Shown here one piece after another: positions 51,660 to 58,635 of a stretch of DNA of 58,635 bases; the stretch's first letter is position 1, and each line of letters starts with the position of its first letter. The notes under the pieces were generated by a model. That model did not search any database. It had not been told where the DNA came from and was given only the letters and a program-made list of their open reading frames with translations. Source of the DNA: CAZKTS01 sp964555735 (GTDB taxonomy: Bacteria; Actinomycetota; Acidimicrobiia; IMCC26256; PALSA-555). A program made the translations under genes and the position numbers. Location: positions 1 to 58,635 of the forward strand of contig CAZKTS010000114.1 of assembly GCA_964555735.1 (NCBI GenBank), written 5' to 3'.

Positions 51660-52010
51660 ATGGCCGAGAGTCCAACCCCAGAGCGCGAACTGACCGGAGT
51701 CGCCAGGGACGCGCGAACCTTGCGCGAGGCGCTCGACCTCTTGCAGCAGCGCGGGTTCGACCAAGAGATGCGCGCCGAAGCCGACGGCAAGGTGCAGTGC
51801 CTGCACTGTCAGGTCGTGTCGCCGTCCGCGGCGCTGGTGCCGGCGGATCTCCTGCGGCTCGAAGGTGCCTCGGACCCCGACGACATGCTCGCGGTCGTGG
51901 CGCTGACCTGCCCGGCGTGCGGGGCGCGCGCCGCGCTCGTCCTGGGGTACGGCCCGGAGGCGTCGGAGGAGGACAGCACCGTGCTCAGAGACCTGCCGCA
52001 GTTCGGCTGA
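51660..52010 (+). CDS. Small CxxC zinc-ribbon-like protein
   Basis: The 116-residue cytoplasmic-type protein begins MAESPTPERELTGVARDART. Two CxxC pairs, VQCLHCQVVSPSAAL near residue 46 and LTCPACGARAALVLGYGPEA near 83, are spaced to bind one zinc ion as a two-knuckle ribbon. The N-terminal helix (TLREALDLLQQRGFDQEMRA) is typical of short actinobacterial proteins of unknown role. No operon partner is evident. Confidence 0.72.
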   Translation: MAESPTPERELTGVARDARTLREALDLLQQRGFDQEMRAEADGKVQCLHCQVVSPSAALVPADLLRLEGASDPDDMLAVVALTCPACGARAALVLGYGPEASEEDSTVLRDLPQFG

Positions 52011-52071
52011 CTGCAACCGTTTCCTGCTCCGCGCTAGCGTTCCGCGCTCGAGAGGACCGGGAGGAGCGGTG

Positions 52072-52956
52072 ATGGCGGGACGTCGCGTCGCATCGTTGGT
52101 GCTGTGCGTCGCGATCTGCACGTTGGGGGCGGGACTGGGTGCACCCGCGGGTGCGCAGGGCGATGGTTCCTCGCCGGCGGAGGCGGTCGCGGCGACGGAA
52201 CAGGTCCTCGGCGTCGTGAGCGCGCGGGGCGGATCCTTTGACGGCAAGCACCTGACGCTGACCGGGGTGCAGCCGCAGCTCACGTGGTTCAGCGACCGGC
52301 CCGCCCGTCGGGCGGGGCTCCTCGACACCGCGAGCCTCGAGGAGGCGTTCTTTGCTCGCCAGGTGCCGCCGAATGCGGCCTTGGTGCTCGACGGGAGCCC
52401 GGCGTCGCGAGACGTCGTCGTGGTCGAGCTGTCGAAGGCCCGCTACGACTCGAACGAGCACCGGCTCAGCTTCGCGACCAAGGTGGTGAAGCCCGACGAT
52501 GTGTTCCGGGTGGTGCACCCTCGACTGTCGGAGTTCGCCGACCGCAGCGACGCCAAGATCCCGAAGCGGTTCGACGCCAGTGCATTGTTCATCGACACCG
52601 CGCCGGCCTCGACGCAGACGCCCGACCAGGCAGCCGTCGCGCAGCTCACGAGCCAGTTCGGCACCTTCGAGTACGACTGGGGCCACATCCTGGCCGATCT
52701 GCAGCAGTGCCTCAACGCCGCGACGGCGGACGTCATCAATGAGATGCTCGAGCGGGCCGGCGGTCAGATCAGCTCCTTCGAGGATCTCTACCAAGAGCTC
52801 GGGGCGCTGCAGCAGGCCGTGGCGAATGGCGGCTCGCTCTCTCCTGCGCAAGAGCAGCAGCTCGGCCAGCTCCAGGCCGCGGTTCCCACGAACCAAACCC
52901 TGATCTCGCAGTACCAGGACTTCATCAACCGGGCGGACGAGACCGGCTTCTGCTGA
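52072..52956 (+). CDS. Secreted hypothetical protein ending in a conserved-looking Cys
   Basis: The 294-residue product starts at an ATG after GGGAGGAG, with a signal peptide to about residue 28 (VASLVLCVAICTLGAGLGAP). The mature part includes SARGGSFDGKHLTLTGVQPQ and RDVVVVELSKARYDSNEHRL, and ends in a helical region (NEMLERAGGQISSFEDLYQE) and QYQDFINRADETGFC. TAGCGT at about 52034-52039 looks like a -10 box. A degenerate copy of the last 69 bases of this gene occurs at 54496-54563, so a paralogue once lay nearby. Confidence 0.72.
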   Translation: MAGRRVASLVLCVAICTLGAGLGAPAGAQGDGSSPAEAVAATEQVLGVVSARGGSFDGKHLTLTGVQPQLTWFSDRPARRAGLLDTASLEEAFFARQVPPNAALVLDGSPASRDVVVVELSKARYDSNEHRLSFATKVVKPDDVFRVVHPRLSEFADRSDAKIPKRFDASALFIDTAPASTQTPDQAAVAQLTSQFGTFEYDWGHILADLQQCLNAATADVINEMLERAGGQISSFEDLYQELGALQQAVANGGSLSPAQEQQLGQLQAAVPTNQTLISQYQDFINRADETGFC

Positions 52957-53010
52957 CCCTCCGCCGTCGGCCGGCACCCCCCGCGGTCGGCGCGTCCGAG
53001 TCGCGCTCGG

Positions 53011-53808
53011 TCACCCGCGGCCCGCGTCGCGCCGGGCCTGTCGGACGCGACCCGCGGTCGACCAGTCGGCGAGGTGTGACCAGAGGGGCAGCGATGCCAG
53101 CCGGCTCCACCCCGCGATACGCGGGACGCTGATCGTCCGATAGCCCGGGATCCGACGCGTGAGCGCGCGCCGCACGGCGCGTGCCACGGCGTCCGGCGGA
53201 AGTCCGCGGTCGAGCGCACCGGGCTCCGGTGCGGGGCCGCCGGTCTGCTCGCGGGCGACGAACTCCGTCTTGATCGGCCCGGGCGCGATGAGGGTGACGG
53301 TGATGCCGCGCCCGCGGAGCTCGCGGCGCAGTCCGTCGTTGAACCCCTGCACCGCCCACTTCGTCGCCGAGTACAGCGCCTCGCCCGGCACGCCGACGTA
53401 GCCGGCGATCGACCCGATGTTGACGATGTGGCCGCGTCCACGTTCGAGCATCCCCGGCAGGACGAGTTGGGTGAGGTCGATCAGTGCGTAGACGTTGAGC
53501 TCGAACAGCTCGTGGACGCGCTCGGGCGGCATGTGCTCGACGAGACCGTGATGACCGATGCCCGCGTTGTTCACCAGCACATCGACGTCACCGGCTGCGG
53601 CGAGGACGCGCGCCCGTTCTTGTGGGATCGTCATGTCGGCGGGCAGGTCGACGATGCCGGGCTGCTCGGCGGCCAGCGCGCGGAGTCGTTCCGCGTCGCG
53701 CGCGACGGCGGTGATCTGGGCACCGTCGCGGGCGAGCAGGAGTGCCGTCGACCGTCCGATCCCGGTCGACGCGCCGGTGATCACGATGTTCGCGCCCTGA
53801 AGCTTCAC
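53011..53808 (-). CDS. Short-chain dehydrogenase/reductase (SDR)
   Basis: The 265-residue product starts at a GTG at 53808 directly before the Rossmann strand (VKLQGANIVITGASTGIGRS). Classical SDR landmarks follow: TGASTGIG, VLVNNAGIGHHG, IVNIGSIAGYVG with the catalytic serine, and YSATKWAVQGFNDGLRRELR with the Y-x-x-x-K pair, then LIAPGPIKTEF. Substrate unknown; the C-terminal extension after about residue 225 is basic. Confidence 0.93.
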   Translation of the reverse strand: MKLQGANIVITGASTGIGRSTALLLARDGAQITAVARDAERLRALAAEQPGIVDLPADMTIPQERARVLAAAGDVDVLVNNAGIGHHGLVEHMPPERVHELFELNVYALIDLTQLVLPGMLERGRGHIVNIGSIAGYVGVPGEALYSATKWAVQGFNDGLRRELRGRGITVTLIAPGPIKTEFVAREQTGGPAPEPGALDRGLPPDAVARAVRRALTRRIPGYRTISVPRIAGWSRLASLPLWSHLADWSTAGRVRQARRDAGRG

Positions 53809-53858
53809 GGTGGCGACGCTATCCGTCGGACCCGCACCGCCCGCCCGGCACGCGCACC

Positions 53859-54464
53859 TCAGTGGCGCCTCGGCGCAGCGATCCCCTCGAAGATGGCGAT
53901 CACGCCGACCACGATCGCGGCGAGCGAGTCGGCCCACCACCAGCCGAACGCAGCGTTCGTGACCAAGGCGAGGAGAACCCCGAGCGCGAGCGAACCGTCC
54001 AGGAACGTCACACGCGCCTCGTGGACCAACGGGTGATCGTCGATCAGGCGACTCGTGCGCAGCTTGGCGACGGCCAGCCCGTACATCACGCACGCGGTGA
54101 TCGTGAGGTACGCGATGCCGAACGGCGAGTCGTCGGGGCGATGTCCGATCCACAGGTTGCGCACGCCGGCGACGATGAGCACCGCGGCGAGGATGAAGAA
54201 GGCGAGCGCGACGAGCCACAGCGCGCGTCGGGTCCGTTCAGGCGTACGCCGATTGCGCAGGTGCCACAGGACCACGCTGGACGCGAAGATCTCGGCGACG
54301 GAGTCGAGGCCGAAGGCGATGAGTGCGAGCGACCCCGATGCCACACCCAGGCCGACGGTGACGAAGACCTCGCCGACGTTCCAGGCGATCGTGGCGATCT
54401 CGAGGCGTCGAGCGCGGCGTGCGCCTGCAGCCCGGTCGCCTTCGGTCACTGCTCGCGACACCAT
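53859..54464 (-). CDS. Cation-diffusion-facilitator-like membrane protein
   Basis: The 201-residue product has five or six hydrophobic segments. GSLALIAFGLDSVAEIFASS near residue 45 and WADSLAAIVVGVIAIFEG near 175 carry acidic residues at positions used for metal binding in CDF transporters, and LIDDHPLVHEARVTFLDGSL fits the loop between. It lacks the usual cytoplasmic C-terminal domain of CDF family members, so it is a membrane-domain-only member. Divalent-cation export is the family role; the metal is unknown. Confidence 0.75.
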   Translation of the reverse strand: MVSRAVTEGDRAAGARRARRLEIATIAWNVGEVFVTVGLGVASGSLALIAFGLDSVAEIFASSVVLWHLRNRRTPERTRRALWLVALAFFILAAVLIVAGVRNLWIGHRPDDSPFGIAYLTITACVMYGLAVAKLRTSRLIDDHPLVHEARVTFLDGSLALGVLLALVTNAAFGWWWADSLAAIVVGVIAIFEGIAAPRRH

Positions 54465-54495
54465 GGGTCGACCGGAGGATAGTGAACGGCTCGGT

Positions 54496-54563
54496 GCGAA
54501 CCAGACCCTGATCCCGCACTACCAGAGATCATCAACCGGGAGCACGAGGCCGGCTTCTGCTGA
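54496..54563 (+). pseudogene. Remnant of a duplicated secreted-protein gene (3' end only)
   Basis: These 68 bases match the last 69 bases of the gene ending at 52956 with about a dozen differences, including one missing base that breaks the frame. The shared end includes ATCATCAACCGGG/TTCATCAACCGGG and CCGGCTTCTGCTGA at the stop. No signal peptide or body of a gene precedes it. It is the decayed 3' stub of a paralogue or a recombination scar. Confidence 0.7.
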
Positions 54564-54621
54564 GGATCGGCTGCGACGCTAGGGTGCCCCCTCGATCTGG
54601 GTGCGAGCAGGGGGCAGGGGC

Positions 54622-55515
54622 ATGGTGCGGCGTGCGTTGGCGGCTGTGGTGGCGACCGCAGCGATCGGATTCGGTGCCGTGGGCCCGGCCGGAGCGGCAC
54701 CCGTCACCTTGTTCGAGTCGTCGACGCCGGGTCCGAGCTCGGTGACGATCCCGCCGGGCGTCTGCTCGGTTGCGGTCGTCGCGGTCGGCGGTGGTGGCAG
54801 CGGATCTGACCTCTTGACCGATGGGCTCTCGGCCGGTGGTGGCCAAGGCGCGCGTGTCACGACGACGTTGGCGGTCACGCCGGGACGGGTGCTGTCGCTG
54901 TTCGTCGGTGCTGGCGGCACGACGACGAGCCTTGCCTACGGCTCCGGCGGCGGGAGCACGTCGATCGACCCGAGCGATCCGATCCACCGTGTGATCGCCG
55001 GCGGTGGTGGAGGTGGCGGGTTCAGCTCGGCGAAGGGAGGCGATGGCGGCGTCTTCCCCGACGGACGCGGCGGGGACGGATCGTCGACCGGCGGTCCGTC
55101 CCCAACCGGCGGCACGGGTGGTGGCAATGGCCTCGGTGGCGCCGGCGGCACCGGGACGGGCGGCAACGGCGTGCCGGGTGGCAACGGCAACGGCGGTCCT
55201 GGCGGGGGCGCGAGCGGAGGTACCGGCTTTGCCGGTGGCGGGACCGGCGCGACCGCGGGATCGGCTCCGGGTGGCGGCGGAGGGTTCGGCGGCGGCGGTA
55301 GCGGCGGGTACGTGAGCGGCCCCATCGACGCCTACGCGGGGAGCGGCGCGGGCGGGAGCACGGGCCCCGTGGGCGTCACGACGTTCTCGACCGCTGGGAA
55401 CGCCGGCCCCGCGCAGGGCAACGGCGGCCCGGGGTCGCTGCTCATCACCTACGACGCGGCGGTGAACGCCTGCGCGGCGGCCGCGGTCGTGGTCGAACCC
55501 CGCTTCACGGGCTGA
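54622..55515 (+). CDS. Secreted glycine-rich protein ending in FTG
   Basis: The 297-residue product has a signal peptide (VRRALAAVVATAAIGFGAVG), an initial strand region SVTIPPGVCSVAVVAVGGGG, about 190 residues of glycine-dominated sequence, and the closing strand GSLLITYDAAVNACAAAAVV. The chain ends VEPRFTG. The layout matches Gly_rich/ALK-type domains. The ATG is preceded by CAGGGGGCAGGGG. TAGGGT near 54579-54584 may be its -10 box. It is paired with a similar gene 81 bases downstream. Confidence 0.78.
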   Translation: MVRRALAAVVATAAIGFGAVGPAGAAPVTLFESSTPGPSSVTIPPGVCSVAVVAVGGGGSGSDLLTDGLSAGGGQGARVTTTLAVTPGRVLSLFVGAGGTTTSLAYGSGGGSTSIDPSDPIHRVIAGGGGGGGFSSAKGGDGGVFPDGRGGDGSSTGGPSPTGGTGGGNGLGGAGGTGTGGNGVPGGNGNGGPGGGASGGTGFAGGGTGATAGSAPGGGGGFGGGGSGGYVSGPIDAYAGSGAGGSTGPVGVTTFSTAGNAGPAQGNGGPGSLLITYDAAVNACAAAAVVVEPRFTG

Positions 55516-55596
55516 CGGTCTTGCTCCTCGCCGCGCGGGACTGCTGAGTCCGTCGCCGCCCCACTGGTAGCGTCCGGCGATGCTGGGGAGCCAGAC

Positions 55597-56673
55597 GTGA
55601 TCCGCCGGCGCGCCCTGCCGCGCAACGTCGTGAGGGTGCTCGCTGTTGGCGGGTTGGTCGCCGGTTCGCTGACGTGGGGAACCGCAGCGCCGGTCGTCGC
55701 CGCGGGCGGGTCGTGCACCGGCACCACGACGGTCACCTGCACGTTCTCGTTCACGTTCGCTCCGGACACCTTCACCGTGCCCGCCAACGTCACGTCCCTG
55801 ACCATCGAGATGTTCGGTGCGCAGGGTGGTGCCGGCTCGTCCTGCTCCAACACCGCGTGCTCGAACGGCGGCACGGGCGGGACGGGCGGGAACGGCGCGC
55901 ACGTCGTCGGCACGGTGCCGGTGACGCCCGGCCAGGTGCTGACCGTCTTCGTCGCGGGCGCCGGCATCGACGCCACTCGCACCACGGTGGGGGTCGGCGG
56001 CTTCGGGTACGGCACCAGCGGCAACGGTGGCGTCGACGGCACGGGAGGAACCGCCGCCGGAACCGGAGGTGGCGGTGGCGGCGCGTCCGCGGTCGTGGAC
56101 GGCGTGACCCCGCTGGTGGTCGCGGGCGGTGGTGGCGGCGGCGGGGGAGCCGGAACCACGACGGTGAGCGTGCAGATCGGGTACGCCGGTGGCAACGGTG
56201 GAACCAGCGCCGTGACGGGCCAGTCCCCGCCGGGTCCGGGGGGCCCGCCGGATCAGTGCCCGCCTGCCGGTGGTGGTGGCGGGGGCTCGGCGACGACGCC
56301 CGGCGCGGCCGGAGCGGGCGGCGGCGCGTTCGTCGGATGCAACACCGGGGCGGCGGGCGGAGGCGGCGGCGCGGCCCTGGGCGGCAGCGGTGCCGTCAAC
56401 CCGACCGCGTGTGGCGCCGGCGGTGGCGGGGGCGGTGGCGGCATCTTCGGCGGCGGCGCCGGCGGCGCCGGGGGCGCCATCGTGCAGAACTTCCTCTGCT
56501 ACCCGGGTGGTGGCGGAGGCGGCGGCGGCAGCCGCGTGCCCGCCAACGGGACCCTCGTCGACGGCGTTCGAGCGGGCGCAGGCGAGGTCGTCATCACGTA
56601 CACGTTCGATCCGGTGCCACCGGCGGGGCCGGCGGCGGACGCGATCCTTCGCTCGCCGAACTTCGCCGGCTGA
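55597..56673 (+). CDS. Secreted glycine-rich protein ending in FAG
   Basis: The 358-residue product uses a GTG start with a signal peptide to about residue 36 (VLAVGGLVAGSLTWGTAAPV). Strands TFTVPANVTSLTIEMFGAQG open a long glycine-rich domain with a few cysteines (SSCSNTACSNGG), closed by GEVVITYTFDPVPPAGPAAD. The C-terminus is LRSPNFAG. TAGCGT at about 55567-55572 may be the -10 box. Same architecture as 54622-55515 and 43193-44113. Probable surface or matrix protein. Confidence 0.78.
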   Translation: MIRRRALPRNVVRVLAVGGLVAGSLTWGTAAPVVAAGGSCTGTTTVTCTFSFTFAPDTFTVPANVTSLTIEMFGAQGGAGSSCSNTACSNGGTGGTGGNGAHVVGTVPVTPGQVLTVFVAGAGIDATRTTVGVGGFGYGTSGNGGVDGTGGTAAGTGGGGGGASAVVDGVTPLVVAGGGGGGGGAGTTTVSVQIGYAGGNGGTSAVTGQSPPGPGGPPDQCPPAGGGGGGSATTPGAAGAGGGAFVGCNTGAAGGGGGAALGGSGAVNPTACGAGGGGGGGGIFGGGAGGAGGAIVQNFLCYPGGGGGGGGSRVPANGTLVDGVRAGAGEVVITYTFDPVPPAGPAADAILRSPNFAG

Positions 56674-56695
56674 CGAGCTCGGGGCGGGGAGTCCG

Positions 56696-57154
56696 CTACG
56701 CGCCCTCCGCGACGGCTTTGATGCGTTCGAGCGTGCGGAGCATGTCGCGCTCGTTGCGGCGCTCTCGTAGGAATCCGCCGAGCGGACGCCAGACCTTGGT
56801 GAAGAGGTTGTCGCCGAGGTCGAACGACTCCGTCACGTCGGTGCCGCCGTCGGCCGCGCGGAACTCGTACCGCCACACGTTCACCGGCTTGTCGCGCATG
56901 ACGACCGCGAACTCGAAGACCTCACCGGGAACGCACTCGGTGACCTCGCACGTCGTCCAGTAGAGGACGACCCAGTTCTCGTTCCGCTTCACGTGGCCGC
57001 GGTAGCGCGCGCCAACGGCGGGACCGGTGGCGCCGTCGATCCACTCGGCCTCGACCACCTCCGGGCTGTACTCGCCCATCTTGGTGATGTCGCTGACCAA
57101 CGCCCAGACCTTCTCGGGTGGCGCGTCGATGTGGAGCGTGACCGCGGCCTGCAT
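56696..57154 (-). CDS. SRPBCC (START/polyketide-cyclase-like) family protein
   Basis: The 152-residue product begins MQAAVTLHIDAPPEKVWALV, continuing SDITKMGEYSPEVVEAEW, the N-terminal strand-helix signature of SRPBCC lipid/ligand-binding domains. EVFEFAVVMRDKPVNVWRYE and DVTESFDLGDNLF complete the fold. The ligand is unknown. It is divergent from the ArsR operon, whose promoter region it shares. Confidence 0.85.
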   Translation of the reverse strand: MQAAVTLHIDAPPEKVWALVSDITKMGEYSPEVVEAEWIDGATGPAVGARYRGHVKRNENWVVLYWTTCEVTECVPGEVFEFAVVMRDKPVNVWRYEFRAADGGTDVTESFDLGDNLFTKVWRPLGGFLRERRNERDMLRTLERIKAVAEGA

Positions 57155-57209
57155 GGCGGGGACGATAGGCGTCACTCGGGGCGCGGGCGGAGGCGACACC
57201 AAAGATTTC

Positions 57210-57271
57210 TCAACCGTTCGGTTGACAACCAGCGTGCTGCCGCCGTAGGTTCTTCAACCATGCAGTTGAAG
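57210..57271 (+). promoter_or_regulatory. ArsR-operon promoter with two operator palindromes
   Basis: TTGACA (57222-57227), an 18-base spacer and TAGGTT (57246-57251) form the promoter. TCAACCG-TT-CGGTTGA (57210-57225) overlaps the -35 box. CTTCAAC-CATGCA-GTTGAAG (57252-57271) covers the expected start point. Both share the TCAAC...GTTGA pattern, fitting a dimeric ArsR-type repressor binding its own promoter. Confidence 0.65.
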
Positions 57272-57655
57272 AAGGAGGCCTCGGTGGCGGACGACCAGCT
57301 CTCCCGAGTCCTGGCCGCGCTGGCCGATCCGACCCGGCGCGACATCGTCGCCCGCCTCGCCGTCGGCGACGCCACCGTCGGGGAGCTGGCCGATCCCTAC
57401 GACGTCTCGATCCAGGCGGTGTCCAAGCACATCAAGGTCCTGAGCGAGGCGGGCCTGGTGACCCAGCGCAAGGACGCGCAACGCCGGCCGTGCCACCTCG
57501 AGGCGGAGGTCTTCGACCTGATGACCAAGTGGATCGAGCGCTACCAGCGCCAGGCCGAGGCGCGCTACCAGCGTCTCGACGCCGTCCTCGACGAGATGCG
57601 CGAAGACCAAGGACGCACCGATCACCGCACCCGCGAGCAAGGAGCAGCGTCATGA
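57260..57655 (+). CDS. ArsR family transcriptional regulator
   Basis: The 131-residue product has a winged helix-turn-helix: SRVLAALADPTRRDIVARLA, GELADPYDVSIQAVSKHIKV, LSEAGLVTQRKDAQRRPCHL. No cysteine metal site is seen in the recognition helix, so it probably belongs to the non-metal ArsR group that controls adjacent SRPBCC/AHSA1 genes. The ATG at 57260 sits inside an operator palindrome and would be leaderless. A GTG at 57284, preceded by GAAGGAGG, is an equally good start giving 123 residues. The stop overlaps the next ATG. Confidence 0.88.
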   Translation: MQLKKEASVADDQLSRVLAALADPTRRDIVARLAVGDATVGELADPYDVSIQAVSKHIKVLSEAGLVTQRKDAQRRPCHLEAEVFDLMTKWIERYQRQAEARYQRLDAVLDEMREDQGRTDHRTREQGAAS

Positions 57656-58137
57656 GCACGTCCGACCACCCCGAGGCCTCGATCGAGGCCGACCCGAACC
57701 TCCCGATCATCCGCATCACGCGTGACTTCGCGGCGACGCCCGCGCAGCTGATGCGCGCGCACACCGATCCCGAGCTCTTCGCGCGCTGGGTCGGCCCCAA
57801 CGACGTGGAGACCAAGATCCTCGACTGGGACGCGACGACCGGTGGACGTTGGCGATTCGTCGGATGGCGCGACGGCGAGGAGTTCGGCTTCCACGGCTGC
57901 TTCCACGAGGTCGGCGAAGCCCACATCGTGCAGACCTTCACGTACGACGGTCAGCCCGACGACGTCGCGCTGGAGACGTTCTGGTTCGAGGACCTCGGCG
58001 GCGGCCGTACGCGGCTGCGCGCGCAGTCGCTGGTCGACAGCTTCGAGAGCCGCGACCAGTGGTTGGCCAGCGGCATGGAGGTCGGTGTCGACCAGGGCTA
58101 CGCGAAGCTCGACGCTCTGCTCGCGGAGCTCCGGTGA
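57652..58137 (+). CDS. SRPBCC / AHSA1-like protein
   Basis: The 161-residue product contains IIRITRDFAATPAQLMRAHT, DPELFARWVGPNDVETKIL and GGRWRFVGWRDGEEFGFHGC, then LRAQSLVDSFESRDQWLASG. This is the AHSA1 branch of SRPBCC proteins, often encoded directly after a small ArsR regulator as here (ATGA overlap). The physiological ligand is unknown. Confidence 0.9.
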   Translation: MSTSDHPEASIEADPNLPIIRITRDFAATPAQLMRAHTDPELFARWVGPNDVETKILDWDATTGGRWRFVGWRDGEEFGFHGCFHEVGEAHIVQTFTYDGQPDDVALETFWFEDLGGGRTRLRAQSLVDSFESRDQWLASGMEVGVDQGYAKLDALLAELR

Positions 58138-58635
58138 GCACGCCGGCCGAGGAGCACCGGCGCGTCGCGGCCGTGTTCACCGAGACGGTGGAGGGCGTCG
58201 GTCCGGGGGACTGGGACCGACCTTCGCCCGTCGACGGTTGGGTCGCGCGCGACGTCGTCCGCCACCTGACCGAGTGGTTGCCCGCCTTCCTCGAGGGGTC
58301 AGCAGGGATCACGCTGCCGACCGGGCCGTCGGTCGACGCCGACCCGGCCGGCGCGTGGCGCAGGCACACCGAGGCCGTGCAGGCACTGCTCGACGATCCC
58401 GAGACCGCGGAGCGAGAGCACGACCTTCCGCACCTCGGGCGGATGTCGGTCGGGCAGGCGATCGACACGATCTACACGCCCGACGTGTTCCTCCATCGGT
58501 GGGACCTCGCGCGGGCCACAGGTCAGGACGAGACGCTCGACCCGGCAACGTGTGCGGTGGTGCTCGAGGGCATGCTGCCGATGGACGAGGTCCTGCGCCA
58601 GAGCGGCCAGTACGGCCCGCGTGTCGAGGTGCCCG
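58134..58635 (+). CDS. TIGR03086/DinB-like (maleylpyruvate-isomerase-like) protein, partial
   Basis: The GTG start overlaps the preceding stop as GTGA, and the frame is open to the right edge (167 codons). The product begins VSTPAEEHRRVAAVFTETVE and contains RPSPVDGWVARDVVRHLTEW and TPDVFLHRWDLARATGQ. This is the same DinB-fold pattern (two histidine-bearing helices) as the protein at 18643-19185. It is the third gene of the ArsR-led operon. Confidence 0.85.
   Translation, partial: MSTPAEEHRRVAAVFTETVEGVGPGDWDRPSPVDGWVARDVVRHLTEWLPAFLEGSAGITLPTGPSVDADPAGAWRRHTEAVQALLDDPETAEREHDLPHLGRMSVGQAIDTIYTPDVFLHRWDLARATGQDETLDPATCAVVLEGMLPMDEVLRQSGQYGPRVEVP

Noticed and set aside
53809..54219. N-terminal extension of the SDR frame to 54219
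   Set aside because: It would overlap the CDF-like gene and places about 135 non-family residues before the Rossmann motif; the GTG at 53808 fits the family start.

Overview
This is a high-GC bacterial segment with GTG/TTG starts, GTGA/ATGA stop-start overlaps and several starts that look leaderless. The gene families present are typical of Actinomycetota: TIGR03086/DinB-like proteins, DrrAB-type exporters, cytochrome P450, cyclase-ATPase-TPR regulators, a CobO-type adenosyltransferase and secreted glycine-rich proteins. The overall style suggests a soil or aquatic actinobacterium, perhaps Acidimicrobiia; that class-level guess is inference.

Left chromosomal arm (1-19.2 kb). A vitamin B12 locus opens the window: a divergent ECF-T (CbiQ) gene, then a cobalamin riboswitch followed by three packed genes. 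These encode a secreted alpha-toroid protein with a choice-of-anchor-U-like region, a membrane-anchored DUF4430-type protein and cobO. The first two resemble the two halves of animal intrinsic factor/transcobalamin. Next is an unusual methyltransferase operon, in which the methyltransferase carries a PD-(D/E)XK-like tail lacking the catalytic lysine and an intact small nuclease paralogue lies two genes downstream. Then come CcdA, TetR-P450, a bactofilin-like membrane protein, a DapB-like oxidoreductase, a TetR-DrrAB exporter with twin operators, VOC, amidohydrolase, LuxR-TPR, cupin and TIGR03086 genes.

Integrated element (19,266-40,120; about 20.9 kb). It sits in the 3' end of an initiator tRNA-Met gene and is bounded by a perfect 51-bp direct repeat. 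Paired 22-bp repeats inside both ends look like integrase arm sites. It encodes a tyrosine integrase, an Xis-like protein and a MobF relaxase-helicase but no visible type IV secretion genes, so it is probably mobilisable rather than self-transmissible. The cargo is dense with known or likely defence genes: (i) a 1,072-aa helical protein of unknown function beside a DUF4268-like nuclease; (ii) a tightly coupled NYN-domain / HTH-N6-methylase / half-size specificity-subunit operon behind twin operators; (iii) a type I R-S-M system translationally chained to three further reading frames, including a CxxC protein and a nuclease-like protein; (iv) an autoregulated-looking MNT-HEPN pair; and (v) a frameshifted DUF429 gene. 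The NYN operon and the tail of the type I operon are the best candidates for undescribed systems.

Right chromosomal arm (40.1-58.6 kb). It is rich in secreted proteins, including four glycine-rich ones. Two large paralogous cyclase-ATPase-TPR regulators flank a VapBC pair. Then come an SDR, a CDF-like membrane protein, SRPBCC proteins and an ArsR-controlled operon. Three glycine-rich proteins and the riboswitch-controlled toroid protein all end exactly in Phe-Thr/Ala-Gly, a possible C-terminal sorting signature.

No CRISPR array, rRNA or insertion-sequence transposase was seen. Apart from the interval between the cupin and TIGR03086 genes (about 300 bases), there is no gene-free stretch over 300 bases.
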